64,000 nt of DNA from Flavobacterium sp. IB48 (GCF_016405855.1 NZ_JAEFCA010000004.1:468075-532074); one strand, 5' to 3'; counted from the stretch's first letter, positions 10,813-18,770 are shown. The notes: a model not told the origin generated them from the sequence alone. Program-made: numbers and translations.

Positions 10813-10844
10813 GAAGGCCAGTTGGTTACTGGCCTTCTTTTTTT
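10813..10844 (+). terminator. Intrinsic terminator between the two GH16 genes
   Basis: Perfect 9-bp stem GAAGGCCAG / CTGGCCTTC with a 7-nt loop, followed by seven T residues. It ends the susC-to-GH16 operon and partly isolates the second GH16 gene. Confidence 0.9.
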
Positions 10845-10858
10845 AATACAAGAATACG

Positions 10859-11617
10859 ATGAAGAAAATAATTTTAGTATTACTCATTACTAGTTTTGGC
10901 TTTGCCCAAGAGGCGAAAAGAAAACTTGTTTGGGAAGAAAATTTTAATAAAAAAAGCTTAAACGAATCGGTTTGGAATTTTGAATTGGGAGACGGTTGTC
11001 CAAATTTATGTGGTTATGGAAATAATGAAAGACAGATTTATACAAAAACAAACCACGAATTTAAAGACGGAAATCTAATTATTGAAGCCAGAAAAGAAGG
11101 AGATAAATATACTTCGACTAAAATTACAACGAAAGGCAAAAAAGAGTTTAAATACGGCCGAATCGAAGCTAGGGCAAAACTCCCTATCGGACATGGTTTA
11201 TGGCCTGCGTTTTGGATGCTTGGCGCCAATATTGATGAGGTAAAATGGCCAAAAACGGGTGAAATTGATATTCTAGAATATATCGGAAGAGATCCTCATA
11301 TGGTATACACAACGCTTCATACGCAGGACAGTCATGGAAATACGATCAATACAAAACGAACTGAATTTCCAAATATTGAAGAAGGTTATCATGTTTACGC
11401 TATCGAATGGAACAAAGACAAAATTGATTTTTTTGTTGATACAAAACTAGTTTATACTTTTAATCCCGAAGTTAAAAACGAAGATACATGGCCATTTGAC
11501 AAACCATTTTATATCATTGTAAATTTGGCAATTGGAGGTAATTTTGGAGGACCAGAGGTAGACGATTCTGTTTTACCGCAAAAATATTACGTTGATTATG
11601 TACGCGTTTATCAGTAA
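10859..11617 (+). CDS. Secreted GH16 beta-glucanase, single-domain
   Basis: A 252-residue enzyme consisting of a signal peptide (1 to about 16, ending GFAQ, no lipobox Cys) and a single GH16 domain. The catalytic motif EIDILE is intact with Glu135, Asp137 and Glu140. The family strands GRIEARAKLP and WPAFWMLG are present. As it lacks the anchor and accessory domains of its upstream neighbour, it is probably periplasmic or secreted and acts on the same beta-1,3-glucan. It starts only 15 nt after the T-run of a strong terminator, so expression depends on read-through or on a weak promoter I cannot identify. Confidence 0.92.
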   Translation: MKKIILVLLITSFGFAQEAKRKLVWEENFNKKSLNESVWNFELGDGCPNLCGYGNNERQIYTKTNHEFKDGNLIIEARKEGDKYTSTKITTKGKKEFKYGRIEARAKLPIGHGLWPAFWMLGANIDEVKWPKTGEIDILEYIGRDPHMVYTTLHTQDSHGNTINTKRTEFPNIEEGYHVYAIEWNKDKIDFFVDTKLVYTFNPEVKNEDTWPFDKPFYIIVNLAIGGNFGGPEVDDSVLPQKYYVDYVRVYQ

Positions 11618-11807
11618 TATATTGACAGTATAAACTAAAAAATAAGACAGATGAAAATGATTTAAAATGTTAATTGTGAGTTATTTACATCTGTTTTTTA
11701 TTTAAGTAAAAAAAATCATCAGAATTCATTTTTTTTAGCTATTTTTATTAAAATCAAACTTTGCAGTAAAAAACTTAACGATTTATTATTAATTATTATT
11801 GCTTTTG

Positions 11808-11840
11808 TTTGCTTTTTAAAATAAATATTTGTTAAATTTG
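11808..11840 (+). promoter_or_regulatory. Candidate promoter of the sigma-factor gene
   Basis: TTTG at 11808-11811, a 21-nt spacer and a perfect -7 element TAAATTTG at 11833-11840. Predicted start near 11847 leaves a leader of about 100 nt. The rest of the 330-nt gap 11618-11948 is AT-rich, with only a weak ACAGATG/CATCTGT hairpin near its left end. Confidence 0.5.
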
Positions 11841-11948
11841 GTCAAAATATTAACATAACCCAATAAAAAAGAAACGCCTATATAAAAAAACTACTTTTTA
11901 GAAAATACTCCAAATTTTAAATTTTAAAACTAAAAAAAAGTAGTTATT

Positions 11949-12533
11949 ATGGCTGATCTGCATACTCCAGACGCTCTATTAGTAAAAAATTATGTTGACG
12001 GTAGTGAAGCTGCACTTGCAACATTAATAAAGAGGCACGAGTCTAAAATATATGGATTCATATATTCTAAGATTGCTGATAGAGATATTTCAAATGATAT
12101 TTTTCAAGACACATTTATTAAAGTAATTAAAACTTTAAAAAGTAATTCTTATAACGAAGAAGGTAAATTTCTGCCTTGGGTAATGCGTATTTCTCATAAC
12201 CTAATTGTAGATCATTTTAGAAAAACAAAGAAAATGCCAATGTACAGAGAAACAGAAGAGTTTTCTATTTTCTCTATCATGTCTGACGACGCATTGACAA
12301 TTGAAGGCAAAATGATCGTAGATCAAGTCGAACTTGATTTAAAAAAATTAATAGGAGAGCTTCCAGATGATCAAAAAGAAGTATTGGTTATGCGTATGTA
12401 TCAAGACATGAGTTTCAAAGAAATCTCTGAAGTTACTGGCGTAAGCATCAACACAGCATTAGGAAGAATGCGCTATGCATTAATGAATTTGAGAAAAATT
12501 ATAGAAAAACATCAAATTATTTTAACCAACTAA
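11949..12533 (+). CDS. RNA polymerase sigma factor, sigma-70 family (ECF-like)
   Basis: A 194-residue sigma factor with region 2 at about 20-95 (core binding and -10 recognition; YSKIADRDISNDIFQDTFIK and WVMRISHNLIVDHFRK) and region 4 at about 125-185 with a helix-turn-helix (MSFKEISEVTGVSINTALGR). Regions 1 and 3 are missing, as in ECF sigmas. No anti-sigma factor gene is adjacent, which is unusual for a classical ECF pair. The next ORF is a 47-residue soluble protein, so control may be transcriptional or through a distant partner. Target promoters are unknown. Confidence 0.92.
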   Translation: MADLHTPDALLVKNYVDGSEAALATLIKRHESKIYGFIYSKIADRDISNDIFQDTFIKVIKTLKSNSYNEEGKFLPWVMRISHNLIVDHFRKTKKMPMYRETEEFSIFSIMSDDALTIEGKMIVDQVELDLKKLIGELPDDQKEVLVMRMYQDMSFKEISEVTGVSINTALGRMRYALMNLRKIIEKHQIILTN

Positions 12534-12584
12534 TACTATTTTGATAATTAGTCCGTTATACTACTATAAAACATTTTTGATAGT

Positions 12585-12728
12585 ATGGGGAAAATTTACT
12601 CAAAAAAAGCATTAGCTTCTAAAAATCTTAAACCTAAAAAAGAAGTCGTTTCTTTTTTATTGAATTATTCTAAAGCCTTGACAGTAGTTAAGATTGAAGA
12701 TAAAAATTTTGAGATTATAGCTAACTAA
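12585..12728 (+). CDS. Small basic protein of 47 residues, downstream of the sigma factor
   Basis: ATG to TAA encodes 47 residues beginning MGKIYSKKALASKNLKPKKE and ending FEIIAN. It starts 51 nt after the sigma-factor stop on the same strand and is followed by a hairpin pair. The N-terminal half is rich in lysine (pI clearly basic); the C-terminal half looks like a compact helix-strand segment with no membrane helix. I recognise no family. Codon use resembles its neighbours, and I believe similar short proteins lie beside this sigma factor in other flavobacteria, but this is from memory. A regulator of the sigma factor is possible but unproven. Confidence 0.6.
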   Translation: MGKIYSKKALASKNLKPKKEVVSFLLNYSKALTVVKIEDKNFEIIAN

Positions 12729-12792
12729 ACAGCCCACTGCTCCTGTCGGATGTTTATAAAAAAGAAACCAAATGGTCGTTTTGGTTTAAGAG

Positions 12793-12836
12793 CTCACTAT
12801 TTGTATATTTTATGTACAAGTAGTGAGTTTTTTTAT
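12793..12836 (+). terminator. Terminator after the sigma-factor operon
   Basis: Stem CTCACTA...TAGTGAG extended inward by TTGTA/TACAA, followed by a T-rich run. A second small hairpin (AACCAAA/TTTTGGTT near 12765-12787) lies just before it. The remaining gap to 13276 (about 440 nt) is very AT-rich and I see no ORF or clear promoter in it. Confidence 0.75.
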
Positions 12837-13276
12837 TTCTTCTTTTTTCCGAATTAAAAATATAAGTTTTTTACAGCATTTTTCTCTTGTTTTGTTAAAA
12901 TTTAATATTTTGATCGGAATTTATGTGTTTATTTGGTTTTTAATTCTATTTTAGTTAAAAAACTACTTTTTTATTTGATAAATATGCTTTTATTAAGTGT
13001 TATTCGTATTAGAAAGTTTGTTTGATTAAAAAATAGAAACATAATATTTTAAAAATTAAATATTTAACCAAAACCCAAATTATTTATGAAGAAAAACTAC
13101 CCAACTTTATTGCGTTAAGTTTATTGCTTATTTGATTTTGAAAAAATATTTGAACCAGCAAATGTTTATTCGATAAAATAGTGAGTAAGATAATTTTTAG
13201 ACCAGTTTAATTATCCTCTTACTATGTTTCAAAAGAAACTTAGAAAATTATTTAACCACCAAAACTTAACCGCAAA

Positions 13277-14341
13277 ATGAAAGAGAACATTAAGATGTTG
13301 TCATGCTTATTGATGATAAGTATTGGCGCATTTGCCCAAAAAGACAAAATTAAAGAAGCACAATCTTTATTTGACAAAGGAAATAGCCAGGAAGCTTTGG
13401 CAATTTTAACTAAAACAGAATATCTTATTCTTAATGCATCTGATGAAGACAAATCTGATTATTACTTCTTAAAAGGAAATGTTTTAAAAGATTTGGCCGT
13501 AAAAAATATAGATGCAGCCAATAATTTCACATTGGCATCGCAATCGTATCAAGATGTATTTTTATACGAAAATGAATCAGGAAAATTTAAATGGACAGTT
13601 AAAGCTAACATAGCTTTAAAAGACATGAAAGCCAGCCTTGTAAATGGTGCAATGGCAGATTTTAAAGAAGGAAAATTCAAAGAAAGCGCAGAAAAGAGTT
13701 ATAAGGTATATTTGTTCGATAAAAAAGATACTATAAACTTGTGTAATGCTGCAGCTTCGTCTATAAACGGAAAAGATTACAACGCTGCTGTGACCTATTA
13801 CGAACTTTTGAAAAAGATTAATTTTTCTGGAAAAGGAGTTCGATATTTTGCTACCAACAAAAAAACAAAAGAAGAAGATGCTTTTATTTCTCCAAAAGCA
13901 AGAGAGTCGGCAATACAGCAAGGTCTTTACGAAAAGCCAAGAACAGAATCTGTGCCTTCTAAAAAGATAGAAATAAACAATAATTTGGCTTATGCTTATC
14001 TTGAAAAGAAAGATTATGCAAGAGCAGAATCAGTTTATAACTATGTTTTAGAATTAGATCCGAATTATATTGATGCTTATATTAACTTGGCCTATTTGAA
14101 ACTACAAATGAAAAAGGATTTGGCAGAAGAAATATCATCATTAGGAACTACGCCATCAGAGATGAAGAAATACGATAAACTAAATGCACAAAAAGATGAT
14201 ATTGCCAGAAGCGCAATTCCATATCTTAAGAAAGTGCTTGTTCTTGAACCAAAAAATCCAGATGCAACCAAAACATTATTGGGTGTTTACAGGTCTCTTG
14301 ATATGAATTCAGAATACAATGCTTTAAAAGCAGGAATGTAG
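13277..14341 (+). CDS. Exported tetratricopeptide-repeat protein
   Basis: A 354-residue protein with a cleavable signal peptide (about 1-18, ending GAFAQ) and no lipobox, so probably periplasmic. Helical TPR pairs can be seen through the chain, clearest at about 234-277 (LAYAYLEKKDYARAESVYNY then LELDPNYIDAYINLAYLKL) and at about 313-350. TPR scaffolds bind partner proteins; the partner here is unknown. It stands alone between a long AT-rich leader and a convergent nth gene. Confidence 0.85.
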   Translation: MKENIKMLSCLLMISIGAFAQKDKIKEAQSLFDKGNSQEALAILTKTEYLILNASDEDKSDYYFLKGNVLKDLAVKNIDAANNFTLASQSYQDVFLYENESGKFKWTVKANIALKDMKASLVNGAMADFKEGKFKESAEKSYKVYLFDKKDTINLCNAAASSINGKDYNAAVTYYELLKKINFSGKGVRYFATNKKTKEEDAFISPKARESAIQQGLYEKPRTESVPSKKIEINNNLAYAYLEKKDYARAESVYNYVLELDPNYIDAYINLAYLKLQMKKDLAEEISSLGTTPSEMKKYDKLNAQKDDIARSAIPYLKKVLVLEPKNPDATKTLLGVYRSLDMNSEYNALKAGM

Positions 14342-14371
14342 TTTTTTTAAAGGGGCAAAGGTGCAAAGTAA

Positions 14372-14404
14372 CAAAGGTGTAAAGGTTTTTATCTCTGCAC
14401 CTTT
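14372..14404. repeat. Short AAAGGTG-type intergenic palindrome
   Basis: AAAGGTGTAAAGG pairs with CTCTGCACCTTT around a short loop, preceded by two more copies of the CAAAGGTGCAAAG-like word at about 14355-14368. It lies between the convergent TPR and nth genes, can act as a terminator in both directions, and resembles the larger palindromes at 15679-15824 and 52699-52757. Confidence 0.55.
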
Positions 14405-15065
14405 ATTTTTTTGAAACTGTCTTTTCAAGCTCTTCAATAAGAGATTTCTTTCCAACGGTTTTCGTTATAATATCTTTTTCAAGACTCCAGCCTCTTGCAG
14501 GCGAATATTCACGTCCGTACCAAATAATCTGCAAATGTAAATCATTCCATAAATCTCTAGGAAACAATCGTTTTGCATCTTTTTCAGTTTGAGCGACATT
14601 TTTTCCATTAGACAAATTCCATCTGTACATCAATCGGTGAATATGCGTGTCTACAGGAAAAGCTGGAACGCCAAAAGCCTGAGACATTACCACACTTGCC
14701 GTTTTGTGTCCAACAGCAGGCAAAGCTTCAAGCGCTTCAAAACTCTGTGGAACTTCGCCATTATGTTTCTCAATCAAAATTTCAGATAAACCATGAATTC
14801 CTTTAGATTTCATAGGAGATAAACCACACGGACGAATAATTTCCTTAATTTCTTCTATCGACATTTTAACCATATCATACGGATTATCAGCTTTTGCAAA
14901 CAAAAGTGGCGTAATTTGGTTCACACGAACGTCGGTACATTGTGCTGATAATAAAACAGCAATTAAAAGTGTATAAGGATCTTTGTGGTCAAGCGGAACT
15001 GGTATAGTAGGGTAGAGTTCTTTTAATTTATCAATAACAAATTGTACGCGAGCTTCTTTATTCAT
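14403..15065 (-). CDS. nth: Endonuclease III family DNA glycosylase, Fe-S-cluster ligands absent
   Basis: A 220-residue HhH-GPD glycosylase for base excision repair of oxidised pyrimidines. The helix-hairpin-helix region LPAVGHKTASVVMSQAFG holds catalytic Lys121, and the VDTH loop holds Asp139, so chemistry should be intact. The C-terminal segment that in E. coli Nth carries four cysteines (C-x6-C-x2-C-x5-C) aligns here to GREYSPARGWSLEKDIITKT and has none of them. The enzyme therefore seems to be a cluster-less EndoIII. It is a single gene, convergent with the TPR gene and divergent from bcp. Confidence 0.92.
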   Translation of the reverse strand: MNKEARVQFVIDKLKELYPTIPVPLDHKDPYTLLIAVLLSAQCTDVRVNQITPLLFAKADNPYDMVKMSIEEIKEIIRPCGLSPMKSKGIHGLSEILIEKHNGEVPQSFEALEALPAVGHKTASVVMSQAFGVPAFPVDTHIHRLMYRWNLSNGKNVAQTEKDAKRLFPRDLWNDLHLQIIWYGREYSPARGWSLEKDIITKTVGKKSLIEELEKTVSKK

Positions 15066-15113
15066 TTCGGTGATTTTAATGCCTGTAAAAATAAAGAATT
15101 ATTAGTTATAAGT

Positions 15114-15121
15114 TATCTTTG
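15114..15121 (+). promoter_or_regulatory. Candidate -7 element for bcp
   Basis: TATCTTTG matches the TAnnTTTG consensus and lies 45 nt before the bcp start. No convincing TTG element was found 17-23 nt upstream, so the call is weak. Confidence 0.35.
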
Positions 15122-15166
15122 CTTTTAATCTAAAATCTGAAATCAACAATCTAAAATAAAAGACAC

Positions 15167-15619
15167 ATGACAACACTAAAAGCAGGAGATAAAGCGCCAA
15201 ATTTTTCAGGTACAGATCAAGACGGAAAAACACATAAACTGGCAGATTACGCTGGGAAAAAATTAGTTGTTTTCTTTTATCCGAAAGCAAGTACGCCTGG
15301 CTGTACAGCTGAGGCTTGCGATTTGAGAGATAATTATCACCGTTTTCAAGCCAATAATTACGAACTTCTTGGAGTAAGTGCTGATAGCCAAAAAGCACAA
15401 GTAAAATTCAAAGAAAAATACGAATTGCCATTTCCTTTAATTGCAGACGAAGACAAATCGGTTATCAACGCATTTGGAGTTTGGGGACCAAAGAAATTTA
15501 TGGGTAAAGAATACGATGGAATTCACAGAACAACTTTCGTAATCGACGAAAAAGGAATTATAGAAGAAGTAATCGAAAAAGTAAAAACAAAAGAACACGC
15601 TTCGCAGATTTTGAAATAG
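15167..15619 (+). CDS. bcp: Thiol peroxidase of the Bcp/PrxQ type
   Basis: A 150-residue thioredoxin-dependent peroxiredoxin that reduces hydroperoxides in the cytoplasm. The active-site motif PKASTPGCTAEAC gives peroxidatic Cys46 and resolving Cys51 five residues on, which is the classic Bcp/PrxQ arrangement. The conserved Arg is in IHRTTFVID. Full length. Divergent from nth, so the shared region 15066-15166 probably carries both promoters; two DNA/oxidant-defence genes back to back suggests a joint role, but that is inference. Confidence 0.95.
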   Translation: MTTLKAGDKAPNFSGTDQDGKTHKLADYAGKKLVVFFYPKASTPGCTAEACDLRDNYHRFQANNYELLGVSADSQKAQVKFKEKYELPFPLIADEDKSVINAFGVWGPKKFMGKEYDGIHRTTFVIDEKGIIEEVIEKVKTKEHASQILK

Positions 15620-15678
15620 AGATTTTTGTTTCAGGTTTTCTTTGTTTCAGGTTTCAAGTTGCTTTACTTAATGTTTAG

Positions 15679-15824
15679 TTTAACGCAAAGCACGCTAAGT
15701 TTTTTTATATGCAAAACCTAATAAACCCGCAAAGTTGGCAAAGCTGAATTTACATAAAGCTTTGCGAACTTTGCGTTTTTTAGCACAAGCTTAAGTAAAA
15801 AAAACTTAGCGTGCTTTGCGTTAA
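15679..15824. repeat. Large nested intergenic palindrome, GCAAAG family, copy A
   Basis: Outer arms TTTAACGCAAAGCACGCTAAG (15679-15699) and its complement near 15804-15824 pair perfectly, extended by a T/A run. Inside lies a second stem, CGCAAAGTTGGCAAAGCT against AGCTTTGCGAACTTTGCG, with one mismatch. A preceding TTTCAGGTTTCAAGTT word (about 15643-15660) is shared with the related copy at 56166-56320. It sits between convergent genes. No ORF is present. Confidence 0.8.
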
Positions 15825-15860
15825 AAAAATATCGTTCCGAGAATAACTTGAAACTTGAAT

Positions 15861-15892
15861 AAAAAAAGTCCCTGAAAAAGGGACTTTTTTTA
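15861..15892. terminator. Bidirectional terminator
   Basis: AAAAAAAGTCCC / GGGACTTTTTTT with a 7-nt loop serves both bcp (through the palindrome) and the convergent gene that ends at 15893. Confidence 0.85.
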
Positions 15893-17353
15893 TTATGTAT
15901 TTTGTTCTAATTCTTTCTGCGGATGATATCCAAAAAGATGATGTTCTTTTATAATTTCAGGAATTCCTGGAGGAAGCATTGGTTCCCATCCGGTTTTACC
16001 TTGATTGATCATTTTTAAGATTTCTCTAGAGAAAACATCCAAGATATTCGGATCGTAATCTTCAATATCAACCACTTTTCCGTTGAATTTAAAGAATTTA
16101 TACAATTCTTTCATTCTAGGATGAACTTTTAAGTTATTCGAGTTCATTAATGAGCCATCTTCATCTAACATTGGATATAAGAATACTTTCATATCACGGT
16201 AGAATAATTTTCCGAAAGCTTCAAGAATTCCACCACTTAAATGGCGGTAGTATTTCTCATCAAAAATATCAACAAGGTTATTTACGCCCATTGCCAATCC
16301 CATACGGGCTTTGGTATAATTTGCAAAGTATTCTACAACTTTATAATATTCTTGGAAATTAGAAATCATAACCGTTTGACCAAGAGAACATAGCAATTCT
16401 GCTCTGTCCATAAAGTCTCTTTCGTCAATTTCTCCATCAGAGCGTAAATTCGAAAGCGTAATTTCAAAAATTACAAGAGTATTCTTTTCTTCAACCTTGT
16501 TTTCTTTGAGGAACATTTCTAACGACTTTTCATACATGTCCATATTTACTTTTGTAACAGGACGGAAGCTTCCTCTTAAAGCTAAAAGGTTCTTTTTGTA
16601 TAAAATAGCTGCAGGAAGAATGTTTTTACCTTCTGGGTTAAACATTACAGCATCTGTCATTCCGTTTTTAACCAATTGTAAACTCATCAAACGATTGTCT
16701 ACATCAGCAAAACGAGGTCCAGAAAAGTTGATAGTATCGATCTCTAATTGATCTTTATCTAAGTGATCATATAAGTAACGAAGTAATCGTTTTGGATCGT
16801 TGTATTTGTAAAAAGCACCGTAAATTAAGTTTACTCCTAAAATACCAAGTGTTTCTTGTTGTAGTCTAGCATCAGTCTCTTTAAAACGAATATGCAGGAT
16901 AATTTCGTTATAAGCTTCATCGGGTTCAATTTGATATCTAATTCCGACCCAGCCGTGACCTTTAAATTGTTTAGCAAAATCTATTGTGGCAACAGTGTTG
17001 GCGTAGCTAAAAAAAAGTTTTGTAGGGTGTTTTTCACGACTTAAACGCTCTTCAATGATTTGTCCTTCATGAGTAAGCATTTTTTTTAATCGTTCTTCAG
17101 TAACATATCTTCCGTCACTTTCAGTTCCATAAATGGCATCACTAAAATCTTTATCATAGGCAGACATCGCTTTTGCAATAGTTCCCGACGAACCTCCTGA
17201 TCTGAAAAAGTGTCTAACTGTCTCTTGTCCAGCGCCTATCTCAGCAAATGTTCCGTAAATATTTTCGTTTAAATTAATGCGTAACGCTTTGTCTTTTATA
17301 GAAGGAATCTGTTCGATGACCTTGTCACCCTTGAGTTTTATTTCTGTACCCAT
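15893..17353 (-). CDS. Conserved 486-residue cytosolic protein, function unrecognised
   Basis: A 486-residue soluble protein starting MGTEIKLKGDKVIEQIP. There is no signal peptide or membrane helix. A region with a glycine-rich segment HFFRSGGSSGTIAKAMSAYD (about 47-66) and a long alpha/beta body (IRYQIEPDEAYNEIILHIRF, MFNPEGKNILP) can be seen, but I do not recognise a catalytic motif. Homologues in related genomes have, as I recall, carried conflicting names (a nicotinate-nucleotide enzyme or a TonB receptor); nothing in this sequence supports either, and in particular there is no receptor barrel. It is transcribed alone and divergently from the MBL gene. Confidence 0.8.
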   Translation of the reverse strand: MGTEIKLKGDKVIEQIPSIKDKALRINLNENIYGTFAEIGAGQETVRHFFRSGGSSGTIAKAMSAYDKDFSDAIYGTESDGRYVTEERLKKMLTHEGQIIEERLSREKHPTKLFFSYANTVATIDFAKQFKGHGWVGIRYQIEPDEAYNEIILHIRFKETDARLQQETLGILGVNLIYGAFYKYNDPKRLLRYLYDHLDKDQLEIDTINFSGPRFADVDNRLMSLQLVKNGMTDAVMFNPEGKNILPAAILYKKNLLALRGSFRPVTKVNMDMYEKSLEMFLKENKVEEKNTLVIFEITLSNLRSDGEIDERDFMDRAELLCSLGQTVMISNFQEYYKVVEYFANYTKARMGLAMGVNNLVDIFDEKYYRHLSGGILEAFGKLFYRDMKVFLYPMLDEDGSLMNSNNLKVHPRMKELYKFFKFNGKVVDIEDYDPNILDVFSREILKMINQGKTGWEPMLPPGIPEIIKEHHLFGYHPQKELEQNT

Positions 17354-17443
17354 TTTGTTTTAAATAGATTTGTTACAAAGTTAGTAAATTAGGCTTCTAA
17401 TGAAAGAGAAATAATCCTATTTTTGTAAAAAAATTAAGTTCAA

Positions 17444-18208
17444 TTGAAGGTTTATTTTTTAGGTACAGGTACTTCTCAAGGCATTCCAATTATAGGAATC
17501 GATCATCCTGTTTGCAAAAGCACTGATGCTAAGGATAAAAGGCTTCGTGTATCCATTTGGATAACATGGGACGATCATTCGTATGTTGTAGATTGTGGCC
17601 CCGATTTTAGACAGCAAATGCTTTCTTGCGGATGCCAGAAACTGGATGCAATTCTCTTTACTCATGAGCATGCAGATCACACTGCTGGTTTAGACGATAT
17701 ACGCCCATTTAATTTTAGACAGGGTGAAATTCCGATTTATGGACATAAACGCGTCCTAGATAATTTAAGACGCCGCTTTGATTATGTTTTTGAAACGGTA
17801 AACAAATATCCAGGAGCTCCAAGCGTAAAAACAATAGAAGTGCAAAATAATGCACCTTTTGCTGTTGGAGATAAAACAGCAATTCCGATAAATGTAATGC
17901 ACGGAGATCTTCAGGTTTTTGGATACCGAATAGATGATTTTGCCTATCTAACAGATGTAAAAACAGTCGAACAAGTTGAGGTTGAAAAGCTAAAAGGTTT
18001 GAAAGTTTTAGTAGTCAATGCTCTGCGTGTCGAACCTCACAATACGCATTTTAATCTACAAGAAGCACTTGATTTTATTAATCTTGTTAAACCTGAAAGA
18101 GCTTATTTAACTCATATTAGCCATGTTTTAGGGTTTCACGAAGAAGTGCAGAAAACACTTCCAGATAATGTTTTCTTGGCTTATGACAATTTAGAAATTA
18201 CAATTTAA
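17444..18208 (+). CDS. MBL-fold metal-dependent hydrolase (PhnP-like)
   Basis: A 254-residue metallo-beta-lactamase-fold enzyme. The metal motif THEHADH gives His74, His76, Asp78 and His79; later His152 (VMHGD) and the C-terminal LTHISH region complete a two-metal site. The N-terminal strand MKVYFLGTGTSQGIP is typical of the PhnP/RNase Z-like phosphodiesterase branch. The start is a TTG at 17444, chosen because it begins the conserved first strand and no ATG precedes it. Cyclic phosphodiester hydrolysis is likely from the family, but the substrate is unknown. Confidence 0.88.
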   Translation: MKVYFLGTGTSQGIPIIGIDHPVCKSTDAKDKRLRVSIWITWDDHSYVVDCGPDFRQQMLSCGCQKLDAILFTHEHADHTAGLDDIRPFNFRQGEIPIYGHKRVLDNLRRRFDYVFETVNKYPGAPSVKTIEVQNNAPFAVGDKTAIPINVMHGDLQVFGYRIDDFAYLTDVKTVEQVEVEKLKGLKVLVVNALRVEPHNTHFNLQEALDFINLVKPERAYLTHISHVLGFHEEVQKTLPDNVFLAYDNLEITI

Positions 18209-18222
18209 TTATATACCACACA

Positions 18223-18726
18223 ATGAAAAAATCCTTAATGCTTTATCTTTTTATTCTTGCCATTTTAATGAATGTCTTTACGTATGCATTTTACAGCGGA
18301 GAAGTGAAATTTGGACAAGACCGATATGATAAAACAACTAAGAAATTAAGAGACAGCATTAGCCTCATGAAAAACAAATTGGCTGAAGCTGATTATTTTT
18401 CTTTAGAGCATAACGAAAATGCTCAAAATTACTTTGATAATAGCGCCTCTGGAGGAAAAGTGATTTTGTATGAAAAACTAATTCCGGTTGTAACAGAAAA
18501 GCTATTAGATTTCAATTCAAATCCAAAAGGGAATCCATATACAGGGCAAGACCAGATTGGGCCAACTAAATTTATCATTAATAAAGTGAAAATTTTAAAC
18601 CACAGATGGATTATTGCAGATTATAGCAATGGAGAATTATGGGGAGAAGTCTTGTTAAAATATTTTGTTGATAACGATGATAATATTACCTTTGAAGTAA
18701 ATCAAACTTGGTTATATCAAAAATAG
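18223..18726 (+). CDS. Membrane-anchored envelope protein, unknown
   Basis: A 167-residue protein with one N-terminal hydrophobic segment (about 4-24), a coiled-coil stretch (about 38-55, KTTKKLRDSISLMKNKLAEA) and a globular C-terminal domain rich in beta strands ending TFEVNQTWLYQK. It begins 14 nt after the MBL gene, so the two are probably cotranscribed. The anchor plus periplasmic domain is the only thing that can be stated; I recognise no family. Confidence 0.75.
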   Translation: MKKSLMLYLFILAILMNVFTYAFYSGEVKFGQDRYDKTTKKLRDSISLMKNKLAEADYFSLEHNENAQNYFDNSASGGKVILYEKLIPVVTEKLLDFNSNPKGNPYTGQDQIGPTKFIINKVKILNHRWIIADYSNGELWGEVLLKYFVDNDDNITFEVNQTWLYQK

Positions 18727-18770
18727 GATTTTATAATCCTATTTTTTTTGGCCTTTAAATAAATAGGATT
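18721..18770 (+). promoter_or_regulatory. Terminator with a third complementary arm at the next start codon
   Basis: AATAGGATT (18722-18730) pairs with AATCCTATT (18735-18743), followed by TTTTTT: an intrinsic terminator overlapping the stop codon of the previous gene. An identical AATAGGATT (18762-18770) lies directly before the next ATG and could pair with the same middle arm instead. This is an attenuator-like layout, or simply a 10-bp duplication. Confidence 0.6.

Noticed and set aside
12837..13276. Gene or RNA in the long AT-rich gap before the TPR gene.
   Set aside because: No ORF with coding character, no clear promoter and no stable hairpin after 12836.
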